Positions 1 to 6,489 of a stretch of 6,885 nt of DNA are shown piece after piece. The stretch's first letter is position 1, and each line of letters starts with the position of its first letter. The notes beneath the pieces were generated by a model that saw only the letters and a list, made by a program, of their open reading frames with translations, was not told the DNA's origin and did no database searches. This DNA comes from Alphaproteobacteria bacterium (GTDB taxonomy: Bacteria > Pseudomonadota > Alphaproteobacteria > RF32 > CAG-239), in NCBI GenBank assembly GCA_017557925.1, contig JAFYWO010000022.1, positions 1-6,885 of the forward strand, read 5' to 3'. The position numbers were made by a program, and so were the translations under genes.

Positions 1-29
1 ATAAAAAATAAGAGGTTAATACAAAACCG

Positions 30-58
30 ATTATAGCACAAATATTCCAAAATATCAG
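30..58 (-). promoter_or_regulatory. Candidate leftward promoter with extended -10
   Basis: Read on the - strand, TATAAT (35-30) is a perfect -10 hexamer preceded by TGC, giving the extended form TGnTATAAT. A CTGATA -35 (58-53, four of six consensus bases) lies at exactly 17 bases. It would drive transcription out of the left edge, towards a gene not visible here. It sits downstream of the broken gene and partly inside an AT-only inverted repeat. In such AT-rich DNA chance -10 matches are common, so the TG extension and the 17-base spacing carry most of the weight. Confidence 0.4.
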
Positions 59-67
59 AAATATTTT
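49..67 (-). terminator. Weak AT-only hairpin after the broken gene
   Basis: AAAATAT (49-55) and ATATTTT (61-67) form a perfect 7-bp inverted repeat around a 5-base loop, 20 bases downstream of the stop of the - strand coding remnant. It lacks G-C pairs and has no clean T-run beyond the stem, so it would be a poor intrinsic terminator. It may only reflect base composition. Confidence 0.2.
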
Positions 68-86
68 CCAACTAATTTTTTTGATA

Positions 87-668
87 TTAATATTTGTCAT
101 TTATACCTCTAACTCTATATGATTTGCAACCTTCTTTTGAGTTTTTATATAAACCGCTTTTTTTTCTTTGTCTACCAATTTTATTTACTGTTCTATCATG
201 AATTCTATCTTTATGAGCTTCTTGTTTTGATAAACCTTTCCATGCTTGGTTATAGTAATAATCAAAATTTTCTTTTGCGTTACCTAGTTTTTCAGCAACT
301 TTTTCGCCTATACTGCCTCTTGATGTTGCTTCATAATTTGCTTTACAATGAAAAAAAGGATCGCTTTCTTTTAATCTCATTTTTTTCATTGTATCGTGGT
401 TGCGTTTCAAGTCATGATAAGGGGTTGCAAGACCTGTATCAGTCTTTCCTTTTGGAATACTATATCCAACTAAATAATTTTCAAGTTTTTTTGTGTTTTA
501 TCGCCGTATTTTTGGTTAAATATCAGCTCAGACCAGATTGAGCTGTATATTTTTATAAGTATCGGGAATATAAAGGTATTTAAAAATAGCTATACCAATG
601 GGGCTCTGTTCAAAACCATTAACAAAAAAGATGGTGTTTCTATCCTTTTTGGGTATTAAGAAAACCAT
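87..668 (-). pseudogene. Broken gene for a basic protein with HC-N/G-E/D/N-GR motifs
   Basis: I do not recognise this gene with certainty. An ATG at 668 opens a frame of 46 codons ending at TGA (530-528). TAA codons follow at 521-519 and 500-498, and the same frame then stays open from 497 to its stop at 89-87. Between these stops a second frame is open (589-473) and encodes a protein-like IWSELIFNQKYGDKTQK. Adding one base in the seven-T run (486-492, A on the coding strand) joins it to KKLENYLVGYSIPKGK in the long open part. An opposite one-base change between 528 and 589 joins it to the 46-codon part. Restored length is about 193 residues. The C-terminal part carries spaced FHC, N, RGSIGE, D, VN and GRQR residues plus a late Cys. 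From memory this resembles C-terminal regions of RHS-like or other secreted proteins. No Shine-Dalgarno precedes the TTG at 410 or the later ATGs, which argues that the long open part is a fragment. It could be a decayed gene or an assembly error. Confidence 0.5.
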
Positions 669-699
669 CGGTTAAGTCGCAAAGCTCTTTTTTTATGTT

Positions 700-1320
700 T
701 TATTTACGATGAGATGAAGATTTTTTTGTTTCTTTATTCTTACGGAACTCAAACAATTTGCTATCCAATTTACCATCTGTAACCGTATCGTAAAGTGATA
801 ATGAAACTTCCATTGACTGTTGTGTTATGACTTTCCATTGTTTTAATTCAAAAGGGGTGTTTGAGAAAACAAGTGTAAACGGTCCCATATCATCTTTAGT
901 GTATTCTAAACTTAATTTTGTTATTCCATTATCTTTATAGAAGTCAGATACTTTTATTTCTTTATTATCTATTTTTACGGTATTGGCAAGGATTAAGGTT
1001 GCCGGAATATCTTCATAGTCTATATTAGTTATTTGGTCTAATTCTTTATCGTAACATACTATATAATCTCCGTTGCCGACAATCAGCATATCTGATGGGG
1101 CATTATATTCCATACGTATTTTGTTTGGTTTTTCTATATAGAGGCGACCTTCAACTTTTTCTCCGTTGCTGGCTATTTGAATGAAGTTTGCACGCAAAGT
1201 TTTTATTGAGTTGAGATAATCTTCTACTTTTTGAGTATCTGAGGCGGTGTTGTTTGCATAGGCTGAAGTTGACAGTAATACAAAGGATAGCACGCCTAAT
1301 GTTGTTGATATTTTTAGCAT
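700..1320 (-). CDS. lolA: Outer-membrane lipoprotein carrier protein LolA
   Basis: LolA is the periplasmic chaperone that takes mature lipoproteins released by the LolCDE transporter and carries them to the outer membrane. The 206-residue product has a signal peptide (hydrophobic residues 8-19, likely cleavage after AYA at 20-22). The LolA-type beta fold follows: VEDYLNSIKTLRANFIQ (32-48), GRLYIEKPNKIRMEY (58-72), the Ile/Leu-rich stretch with VGNGDYIVCYD (81-91), FELKQWKV (157-164), and LDSKLFEF (185-192). Length fits the family. The last 14 residues are strongly basic (KNKETKKSSSHRK), which is unusual. The ATG is supported by AAGAGG six bases upstream. It lies 71 bases after the MORN-repeat gene on the same strand and is probably the last intact gene of that unit. 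Family assignment is firm; client lipoproteins such as the RlpA encoded here are inference. Confidence 0.92.
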   Translation of the reverse strand: MLKISTTLGVLSFVLLSTSAYANNTASDTQKVEDYLNSIKTLRANFIQIASNGEKVEGRLYIEKPNKIRMEYNAPSDMLIVGNGDYIVCYDKELDQITNIDYEDIPATLILANTVKIDNKEIKVSDFYKDNGITKLSLEYTKDDMGPFTLVFSNTPFELKQWKVITQQSMEVSLSLYDTVTDGKLDSKLFEFRKNKETKKSSSHRK

Positions 1321-1391
1321 TTAATTCCTCTTATGTTTATGTGTCTGTTATTGTAGTTAATCTATTAGACTTCATTTATCAAGTGTTTGAT

Positions 1392-2162
1392 TTATTTTTG
1401 GACAGTTTTTTCTTGATTATTGTCGCATGGAGTTTTATTTGTATCCGCAAATACGATAAAATCATTGGCATTAAATTCTATTTTAGAAGAATTTTCATCA
1501 AAACAATAGCCGGATTTTGGTGTGCCTTTTTCATAAATTACCTCTGCTATTATATGACCGTCTTGAGAGTAATTGGTCCAGGTTCCGTCATATCCGTTTG
1601 AATTGAAGTGAGCTAGTGTTTTTAATGAACCATCTTCGTTATAGTATTTGAGTTCTCCGGTTAAGTGGTTTACTTCAAGTTGGAGATTGTTGTTAGGATA
1701 ATAAACAGTTCCTATACCTACCTCTTTACCGTTATCATATTGCCATTGTTTAAGGATTTTGTTGTTTTTTTGATAAAGTATTGATTTTCCGTGTTGAAGT
1801 CCATCCTTAAACTCATCATACGAGAATAATGTGCCGTCTTCGTTGTATTCTTTTACATAGCCGTCAGGCAGTCCGTTTTTGTATGTGCCTTCCAAGTAAA
1901 TAGTGCCGTTTGTGCGATAAATTTTTAAGGAACCATTTTCTTTCCCTTCTTTATATTCTATATCTGAAATAAGAGTTTTATTGCTAAAGTTTTGAACTCG
2001 TCCTGTAATTGGTTTGTTTTTCATATCATAGCAAATATTGGCATCAAAATCGCATTGTACATCTGTGTCTTTGTATATTTTTTCTTTTGTTAGGTTATGT
2101 ATAGCGTATGCTACTAATGATATTGTTATAATACCAATGCTTGAGAGCAAAACTTTTTTCAT
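1392..2162 (-). CDS. Exported MORN-repeat protein
   Basis: The 256-residue product begins with KK and a hydrophobic segment (4-20), a signal peptide or N-terminal membrane anchor. No clear lipobox is present. From about 70 to 230 it has about seven tandem units of 20 to 24 residues of the MORN_2 type, each with an aromatic-x-x-G start, a central G and an NEDG-like turn: starts near 70, 94, 118, 142, 166, 186 and 210. Four cysteines (37, 44, 220, 246) flank the repeat block and could pair as disulfides if the protein is in the periplasm. Such repeats form elongated beta-hairpin arrays. Databases often call relatives YwqK-family antitoxins, but no toxin partner is seen here and I do not adopt that function. 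The start is secured by AAAGGAGG six bases before ATG, the strongest ribosome binding site in the window. It sits between holB (132 bases upstream) and lolA. Role unknown; an envelope function is inference from signal and neighbour. Confidence 0.85.
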   Translation of the reverse strand: MKKVLLSSIGIITISLVAYAIHNLTKEKIYKDTDVQCDFDANICYDMKNKPITGRVQNFSNKTLISDIEYKEGKENGSLKIYRTNGTIYLEGTYKNGLPDGYVKEYNEDGTLFSYDEFKDGLQHGKSILYQKNNKILKQWQYDNGKEVGIGTVYYPNNNLQLEVNHLTGELKYYNEDGSLKTLAHFNSNGYDGTWTNYSQDGHIIAEVIYEKGTPKSGYCFDENSSKIEFNANDFIVFADTNKTPCDNNQEKTVQK

Positions 2163-2197
2163 CCTTATCCTCCTTTAGGGCTCATTTATAATATTCT

Positions 2198-2226
2198 ATG
2201 ATAGTTTGTGTGGTTATAATTTGCAA
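2198..2226 (-). promoter_or_regulatory. Candidate promoter for the MORN gene and lolA
   Basis: On the - strand TTGCAA (2226-2221, four of six -35 bases) and TATCAT (2203-2198, five of six -10 bases) are separated by 17 bases. A start about 7 bases downstream would give a leader near 30 nt ending in the strong AAAGGAGG site. The 132-base gap after holB leaves room for it. No convincing intrinsic terminator lies between holB and this site, so read-through from the upstream promoter also remains possible. Confidence 0.35.
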
Positions 2227-2294
2227 GAAATAATTTCAGTTATTGTTTTGTTTGTTAAAGTTTGGGGCTTATATTTGTTTTTTTTAATTATTGA

Positions 2295-3332
2295 TTATAT
2301 TTGAGAAAGTGAGTTAATTATTTGTAGCGCAGATTGTTTTTTATCCATATTTATTGATGTTGTATCGTGAATGATTTTTAAGCTATTTTCGTAAACTTCG
2401 TATAGCTCTCGTTTGTTTGGTGTTTCGGATAAAGTATCACGCATAAAATGACAGACAAGTTCACAAAATAAATTCCAACAATCTTCATCGGCAGAAACCG
2501 TGTCAACTAAGTTTAACAATGATGAGGTGGTGGAATTTTTGTTATAACATATTTTTTGTATTTCTCCATAAATAGACAGAGCATCATTTTGATAATATTT
2601 TATTGCTCGTCCGATACTGCCTTTGGATATTTTTGCTATTCCCTTTACCGTTGGTTCATCTAGCTCAGGAAGGTAGCGCCTTATTAGATTTTGCACTTCT
2701 GTTTCTTTTAATGGAGAAAGAGGTAGTTTAGCGCAACGGGAACGTATTGTCGGGAGTAGTTTTCCGGGGTTGTGTGACAGCAACAGTAATATACTTTTTA
2801 GCGGAGGTTCTTCCAAGATTTTCAGAAGGGCATTAGCACTTGAAGTATTAAGGTCATCTGCTGTATCTACAATGACAACTCGCCAATTATCGTTAAAAGA
2901 TTTTTTGGATAAAAATGTAACAACATCTCTTACATCATCAACTTTTATAACAGAAGAACGCTTAAGGGATTGTTTTAATTCATCATCTACGGTGTCGCCG
3001 GAATTTATTGCTTTTATGAGTTTCTTTTTATCTGTTTCGGTGTAATCTCTTTCCAATACCTTGAAATCAGGATGTGATTTTTGGATTATTTGACCTATTA
3101 TGGGGTTAGTAGGCGAAACGTTTAGTGAAGTGTATTGGCGGTTAGGTTCCGCTGTTAATAAAAAACGTGCTATTTTGTATGCCAGGGTAGCTTTTCCAAT
3201 ACCTTCATCTCCTGTAATAAGCCAGCCATGATGCAAGGAGCCACTGTTGTAGGCATTCAAAAATAGCGATTCTTCTTCAGGATGGCCTATCAGATGAGTG
3301 TTTGAGATAGGAGATAAGATATCTGTTGCCAT
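2295..3332 (-). CDS. holB: DNA polymerase III subunit delta' (clamp loader)
   Basis: Delta' is the stator subunit of the clamp-loader complex, which opens the beta sliding clamp and loads it on primed DNA. The 345-residue product shows an AAA+ module: P-loop GDEGIGK (41-47) followed by AT instead of a Thr/Ser-rich sequence, HPDFKVLERD (87-96), SSVIKVDDVRDV (126-137), VVIVDTADDLN (152-162, a degenerate Walker B with DTAD), NALLKILEEPP (167-177) and the SRC motif (198-200) typical of clamp-loader subunits. The four-cysteine zinc module of the E. coli protein is absent, as is usual in alphaproteobacteria. The C-terminal helical collar region (about 210-345) is poorly conserved. The ATG overlaps the upstream gene's TAA by one base (TAATG), with AAAGGGA ten bases before it, so translation is likely coupled. 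In many bacteria holB follows tmk; here it lies on the other strand. Confidence 0.96.
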   Translation of the reverse strand: MATDILSPISNTHLIGHPEEESLFLNAYNSGSLHHGWLITGDEGIGKATLAYKIARFLLTAEPNRQYTSLNVSPTNPIIGQIIQKSHPDFKVLERDYTETDKKKLIKAINSGDTVDDELKQSLKRSSVIKVDDVRDVVTFLSKKSFNDNWRVVIVDTADDLNTSSANALLKILEEPPLKSILLLLSHNPGKLLPTIRSRCAKLPLSPLKETEVQNLIRRYLPELDEPTVKGIAKISKGSIGRAIKYYQNDALSIYGEIQKICYNKNSTTSSLLNLVDTVSADEDCWNLFCELVCHFMRDTLSETPNKRELYEVYENSLKIIHDTTSINMDKKQSALQIINSLSQI

Positions 3333-4222
3333 TAATTTTTATTCCCTTTAGGTTTGGGGCGATTAGCTAACAGTTCTGATAAATATGTTCTGTATTCTTT
3401 AAATTTCTCTATTTGGCTTGTAACTATTGCACTCATTGAACAATTATCACCACAATGTGAAACATCAAAATCTGGTGTAGAACCTGTTATGTAAAAAGTT
3501 GGGGCTTTTTGTTTGAATTTATTTAGCGTCCAAGCATCATTTTCATAATATAAGGAAATAATATCAAGACCTATACTTTCGTAACAAGTGTTTATCTCTT
3601 CAAAAGTTTGAGAAATGTATGTGGCATTTTGGTAGAGATTACCATTGTTTAGAAGATTTTTTTCTATATTTAATTTATCTTCTTTGTTATTCATACAAGA
3701 GTGTATTGCCGTTTTTATATCTTCTAAATATGGGTCAAGTGCATCTGTTGCAGATATTGTTCCAGGTATTATTGGGGCATTAACTTTAGGGTTAAACCAT
3801 TCTGTTTCTTCTTGGCGATTTTGCGCTCTCTCTTCTTTTGTAGGGTATAGAATGGAACGAAGCGGAGGCATTTCTTCTTGATTGGAAAAAGCATCAGGTG
3901 TTGGAGGTGTGATGTCAGACGGAGTTGTTTCTAACTCTTTTTTTAAAGAAGTATCTTCTTTATTATTAGGGATTTTTACTTCTGGGGCTTGGAGTGTGTT
4001 TTTTTCGTCTTTGGCATATACTTCATTTATTGAAGAAGATAATGCTTTAGCTGTGGATGATTTTTCGTTTTGTGGTTGTGTTAAAATTTGTTCTTCTGTT
4101 TTGAAAACATCTTTGAGCAATGCTTCATCTTCATCTTTTATAACGTCATAGGAATTTGCTGTTGTGGATATGATTGAGATTGTTGCAAGTAAAGTGAAAA
4201 GTATATTGAATTTCTTTAACAT
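3332..4222 (-). CDS. Exported protein of unknown function, coupled to holB
   Basis: I do not recognise a named family. The 296-residue product has a clear signal peptide (LKK, hydrophobic 6-20, possible cleavage near TANS at 21-24), so it should act in the periplasm. Residues about 45-150 are polar, rich in Glu, Lys, Ser, Pro and Asn, and look disordered. A compact C-terminal domain follows (about 158-290) with conserved-looking DALDPYLEDIKTAIHSCM (160-177), an aromatic stretch SLYYENDAW (223-231), FYITGSTPDFDVSHCGDNC (243-261) and a final amphipathic helix ending in LLANRPKPK. Four cysteines (176, 213, 257, 261) could form two disulfides, one spanning CGDNC. ATG is supported by AGAGGG six bases upstream and by a strong promoter. 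Its stop overlaps the holB start, the only coupling of this type in the window. Expression with a replication gene need not mean shared function. Gene reality is sure; role is unknown. Confidence 0.9.
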   Translation of the reverse strand: MLKKFNILFTLLATISIISTTANSYDVIKDEDEALLKDVFKTEEQILTQPQNEKSSTAKALSSSINEVYAKDEKNTLQAPEVKIPNNKEDTSLKKELETTPSDITPPTPDAFSNQEEMPPLRSILYPTKEERAQNRQEETEWFNPKVNAPIIPGTISATDALDPYLEDIKTAIHSCMNNKEDKLNIEKNLLNNGNLYQNATYISQTFEEINTCYESIGLDIISLYYENDAWTLNKFKQKAPTFYITGSTPDFDVSHCGDNCSMSAIVTSQIEKFKEYRTYLSELLANRPKPKGNKN

Positions 4223-4261
4223 CTTAAGCCCTCTTATTAAATTGTTAAGAATTTGGAAGTT

Positions 4262-4290
4262 ATAATATGGCAGAAGTTTATAATTGTCAA
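4262..4290 (-). promoter_or_regulatory. Near-consensus sigma-70 promoter of the leftward unit
   Basis: On the - strand TTGACA (4290-4285, six of six) and TATTAT (4267-4262, five of six) are separated by exactly 17 bases. The predicted start near 4255 leaves a leader of about 33 nt with AGAGGG before the ATG at 4222. This is the best promoter in the window and should drive the 296-residue exported protein and holB, and possibly the MORN gene and lolA further on. Confidence 0.7.
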
Positions 4291-4331
4291 AAAGAAAATT
4301 AAATGATGGGTAAAATCTAGTGTTAGATAAC

Positions 4332-4372
4332 TTGATAATAACTCTTTACATAGAGATATTTTAAGGTATAGC
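4332..4372 (+). promoter_or_regulatory. Candidate promoter region for the rlpA operon
   Basis: Two overlapping options exist. TTGATA (4332-4337) with GATATT (4355-4360) has a 17-base spacer. TTTACA (4345-4350) with TATAGC (4367-4372) has a 16-base spacer. Each matches nine of twelve consensus bases. Either would start transcription 30 to 45 bases before the rlpA ATG at 4408. Both are clearly weaker than the divergent leftward promoter; the two units share this 185-base intergenic region. Confidence 0.35.
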
Positions 4373-4407
4373 TTTATGATTGAAAGAGTATGTAAGGTCT
4401 TTATAAA

Positions 4408-5328
4408 ATGAAAATTGATAAATTAAAATATGCTGTATTGTTTTTGTTGTTGATTTTGAGCGCTTGCTCTCAGAACAGTAAACCTATTCAGTATAAAAAT
4501 TTGAAAGAAGAAGTTGAAGCTATTAAAGATGATGGCGGATATTATAAAGTTGGAAATCCTTATAAAGTTTTGGGACAGTATTATACACCAAAAGAGGATT
4601 ATAATTATTCGGAAGTTGGTATTGCTTCTTGGTATGGAGATGATTTCCATAATAAAAGAACGGCTAACGGCGAAACTTATAATATGAGGGCAATAACTGC
4701 AGCACACAGGACACTTCCTTTGCCGTCTATTGTTAAGGTTACTAATTTGGAAAACGGAAGAACCATTATTGCAAGAGTTAATGACAGAGGACCTTATGTA
4801 AAGAATCGTATTATTGATGTTTCTCAAAAAGGGGCAGAACTTTTGGGGTATAGAAATAAAGGAACGGCGAAAGTTAAGGTTGAGATTTTGGCAAAGGAGA
4901 GTAAAGCGATTAAGGAGGCTATGTTATCAAAGGATAATAAAGCTAAATCGTATAATGCTCCTATAAATTATCAATTAGCTCAAGATTTATTTCCTGTTGC
5001 GAGTGCTTCAAAAGGTGCATTAACAGTTGCAAATGCCGTTAAACCGGATATTAAACCGGATGTTGAAACTAAAAATTCTGATAATAAACCGGTTGAAAAG
5101 GGAGCTTTCTTTGTGCAGGTAGGTGCTTTTTCTGATTATAGTAAAGCAAAACAAGTTGCTGAAAGTATGAAGAGATTTGGTAGGGTTTTTATTCACGAAG
5201 CTTATTTGAGTAAAAACGGTATTTATAGAGTAAGGCTTGGTGCATATCAAAGTCGAAGTGAAGCTATGCAGATTTTGGACCGAGTGTTGGATTATGGACA
5301 CTCAGATGTATCTATTGTTAAAGGTTAG
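4408..5328 (+). CDS. rlpA: Septal ring lytic transglycosylase RlpA (lipoprotein)
   Basis: RlpA is an outer-membrane lipoprotein that, in characterised family members, cleaves glycan strands lacking stem peptides at the division septum. The 306-residue product starts with a lipoprotein signal ending in LSAC, so Cys20 is the lipidated residue. The double-psi beta-barrel catalytic domain (about 68-160) contains GIASWYG (71-77), TANGE (85-89), TAAHRTLP (97-104), VTN (111-113) and VNDRGPY (124-130). Glu89, His100 and Asp126 have the same spacing (11 and 26) as the residues I recall as essential in the Pseudomonas enzyme, so activity is expected. The usual FHG before the R-TANGE motif is FHN here. 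A Lys/Asp/Pro-rich linker (about 165-230) leads to a C-terminal SPOR domain (232-305, FFVQVGAF to VSIVKG) that binds denuded glycans at the septum. TAAGGT lies ten bases before the ATG. It is the first gene of a unit with the DD-carboxypeptidase, whose peptide trimming acts on the same polymer. Confidence 0.97.
   Translation: MKIDKLKYAVLFLLLILSACSQNSKPIQYKNLKEEVEAIKDDGGYYKVGNPYKVLGQYYTPKEDYNYSEVGIASWYGDDFHNKRTANGETYNMRAITAAHRTLPLPSIVKVTNLENGRTIIARVNDRGPYVKNRIIDVSQKGAELLGYRNKGTAKVKVEILAKESKAIKEAMLSKDNKAKSYNAPINYQLAQDLFPVASASKGALTVANAVKPDIKPDVETKNSDNKPVEKGAFFVQVGAFSDYSKAKQVAESMKRFGRVFIHEAYLSKNGIYRVRLGAYQSRSEAMQILDRVLDYGHSDVSIVKG
5036..5094 (+). repeat. Short tandem Lys-Pro repeat in the RlpA linker
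   Basis: The linker between the catalytic and SPOR domains contains three copies of AAACCGG (start near 5040, 5053 and 5086), encoding VKPDIKPDVE and later NKPVEK. The first two copies are 13 to 15 bases apart in phase with the peptide IKPD/VKPD unit. This is a degenerate spacer of the kind common in flexible linkers and probably varies in length between strains. Confidence 0.45.
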
Positions 5329-5340
5329 GAGTATAAGTTA

Positions 5341-6486
5341 ATGAAGGTAAATAAACTCTTTTTTATGTCTTTGTTATGTTCTTGTGTGGCATTAAGCAGT
5401 GCAGAAGCATTTGAAACAAAAGCAAAAAATGCTATTCTTATGGATTATGAAACAGGAGAGTATCTTTTTTCTAAAAATCATAAAGAAATGATTGCGCCAG
5501 CTTCTATGAGTAAATTGATGACGGTTTATGTTTTGTTGTCTAAAATTAAGGAAGGGGAAGTCTCTTTAGAAGATAAGTTTTTGGTAAGTGAAAAAGCTTG
5601 GAGAAAAGGTGGAGCGGCAAGTGGCGGTTCTACTATGTTCTTAAAAATAGGTCAAGAGGTTAAAGTTGAGGATTTAATTAAAGGAATTATTATTCAATCC
5701 GGTAATGATGCTTGTATTGTAGTGGCTGAAAATTTAGCCGGAAGTGAAGAAGAATTTGCCGATATGTTAAATGAAACTGCTGAAAAAATCGGACTTAAAA
5801 ATGCAAGTTTCAAAAATTCTACGGGTTTACCTCATCCAAAACACAAGATTTCGGTTGAGGATTTAGCTAAACTTGCTTATCATATTATTAAGGATTTTCC
5901 GGAGTTTTATCATTATTTCAAACAAAAAGAGTTTAGCTATAATGGTATCAAACAAGGCAACAGAAATCCTCTTTTATATACTCTTAAAGGTGCTGACGGT
6001 TTGAAAACAGGACATACCTCGGAAGCCGGTTTTTGTTTGACAGGAAGTGTTGTTCGTGGTGACAGGCGTTTAATTGAAGTAGTTGCAGGACTTGAAAGTA
6101 ATAAAGAGCGCTTTGAGGAAACTGAAAATTTGATGACATGGGGGTTTGCTAATTTTGATAATTATAAATTTTTCAATAAAAATCAAATTATGGCAGAAAT
6201 TCCTGTTTGGTATGGAACAAGCAAAAGTGTTGAAGCTATATTAGAAAAAGAAGTAGTAAAGACCATAAAGAAAAGCGCTAGAGGTAAATATAATGCTAAA
6301 GTTGTTTATGACAGTCCTGTTAAAGCTCCTGTTTTTAAGGGGGATAAGCTTGGAGAAGTTGTTATCAGCTATGGTGATAAAGAAGTAGGAAGATATCCTT
6401 TGGTTGCAAAAGATAGTGTTGCAAAGATGGGGGCTTTTAACAGATTTATTGAAAATCTAAAATATATTGCTTTTTCCAAGGAGTAA
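5341..6486 (+). CDS. dacC: D-alanyl-D-alanine carboxypeptidase (PBP5-like, peptidase S11)
   Basis: This penicillin-binding protein removes the terminal D-Ala from peptidoglycan pentapeptides in the periplasm, limiting cross-linking. The 381-residue product has a signal peptide (hydrophobic 6-20, likely cleavage after AEA at 21-23). All three active-site motifs of the S11 family are intact: SxxK as Ser55-Met-Ser-Lys58 in APASMSKLM, SGN at 120-122 in IQSGNDA, and KTG at 222-224 in DGLKTGHT. GGAASGGSTMF (90-100) and FKNSTGLPHP (157-166) are further family hallmarks. The PBP5 C-terminal beta domain covers about 282-362. The final stretch NRFIENLKYIAF (367-378) could be the amphipathic helix that anchors such enzymes to the inner membrane. 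AGGAG overlaps the rlpA stop and lies nine bases before the ATG, so the two are probably translated together. Family and activity are sure; the paralogue letter (dacA, C or D) cannot be settled from sequence alone. Confidence 0.96.
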   Translation: MKVNKLFFMSLLCSCVALSSAEAFETKAKNAILMDYETGEYLFSKNHKEMIAPASMSKLMTVYVLLSKIKEGEVSLEDKFLVSEKAWRKGGAASGGSTMFLKIGQEVKVEDLIKGIIIQSGNDACIVVAENLAGSEEEFADMLNETAEKIGLKNASFKNSTGLPHPKHKISVEDLAKLAYHIIKDFPEFYHYFKQKEFSYNGIKQGNRNPLLYTLKGADGLKTGHTSEAGFCLTGSVVRGDRRLIEVVAGLESNKERFEETENLMTWGFANFDNYKFFNKNQIMAEIPVWYGTSKSVEAILEKEVVKTIKKSARGKYNAKVVYDSPVKAPVFKGDKLGEVVISYGDKEVGRYPLVAKDSVAKMGAFNRFIENLKYIAFSKE

Positions 6487-6489
6487 ATA

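Noticed and set aside
84..93. Perfect palindrome ATATTAATAT as an operator
   Set aside because: AT-only palindromes of this size are expected by chance in such AT-rich DNA, and it overlaps the stop codon of the broken gene.
498..530. Possible stop-codon reassignment (TGA as Trp) to explain the interrupted gene
   Set aside because: All tryptophans checked in rlpA, the carboxypeptidase and lolA are TGG, and two of the three interrupting codons are TAA, so decay or frame error is the simpler explanation.
119..541. Plus-strand frame of 140 codons, very rich in Phe, Leu and Tyr
   Set aside because: It is the antisense of the Lys- and Asn-rich broken gene; the composition is what a complement of such a gene gives, and no ribosome binding site or credible membrane-protein layout supports it.
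600..614. GGGCTCTGTTCAAAA, similar to ends of some insertion sequences (IS6-type GGCTCTGTTGCAAA)
   Set aside because: One base is missing against the remembered motif, no inverted partner or transposase remnant occurs in the window, and the broken gene's frame reads through it without interruption.
615..673. Two small hairpins after lolA (615-635 and 663-673) as intrinsic terminators
   Set aside because: Stems are only 4 to 5 bp with short or interrupted T tracts, and they lie inside the apparent coding region of the broken gene; too weak to call.
1254..1601. Plus-strand frame of 115 codons across the lolA start and the MORN gene end
   Set aside because: It runs antisense over two well-supported genes and their intergenic gap, without a ribosome binding site.
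4423..5301. Minus-strand frames of 134 and 93 codons inside rlpA
   Set aside because: They are antisense shadows of rlpA, whose motifs leave no doubt about the coding strand.
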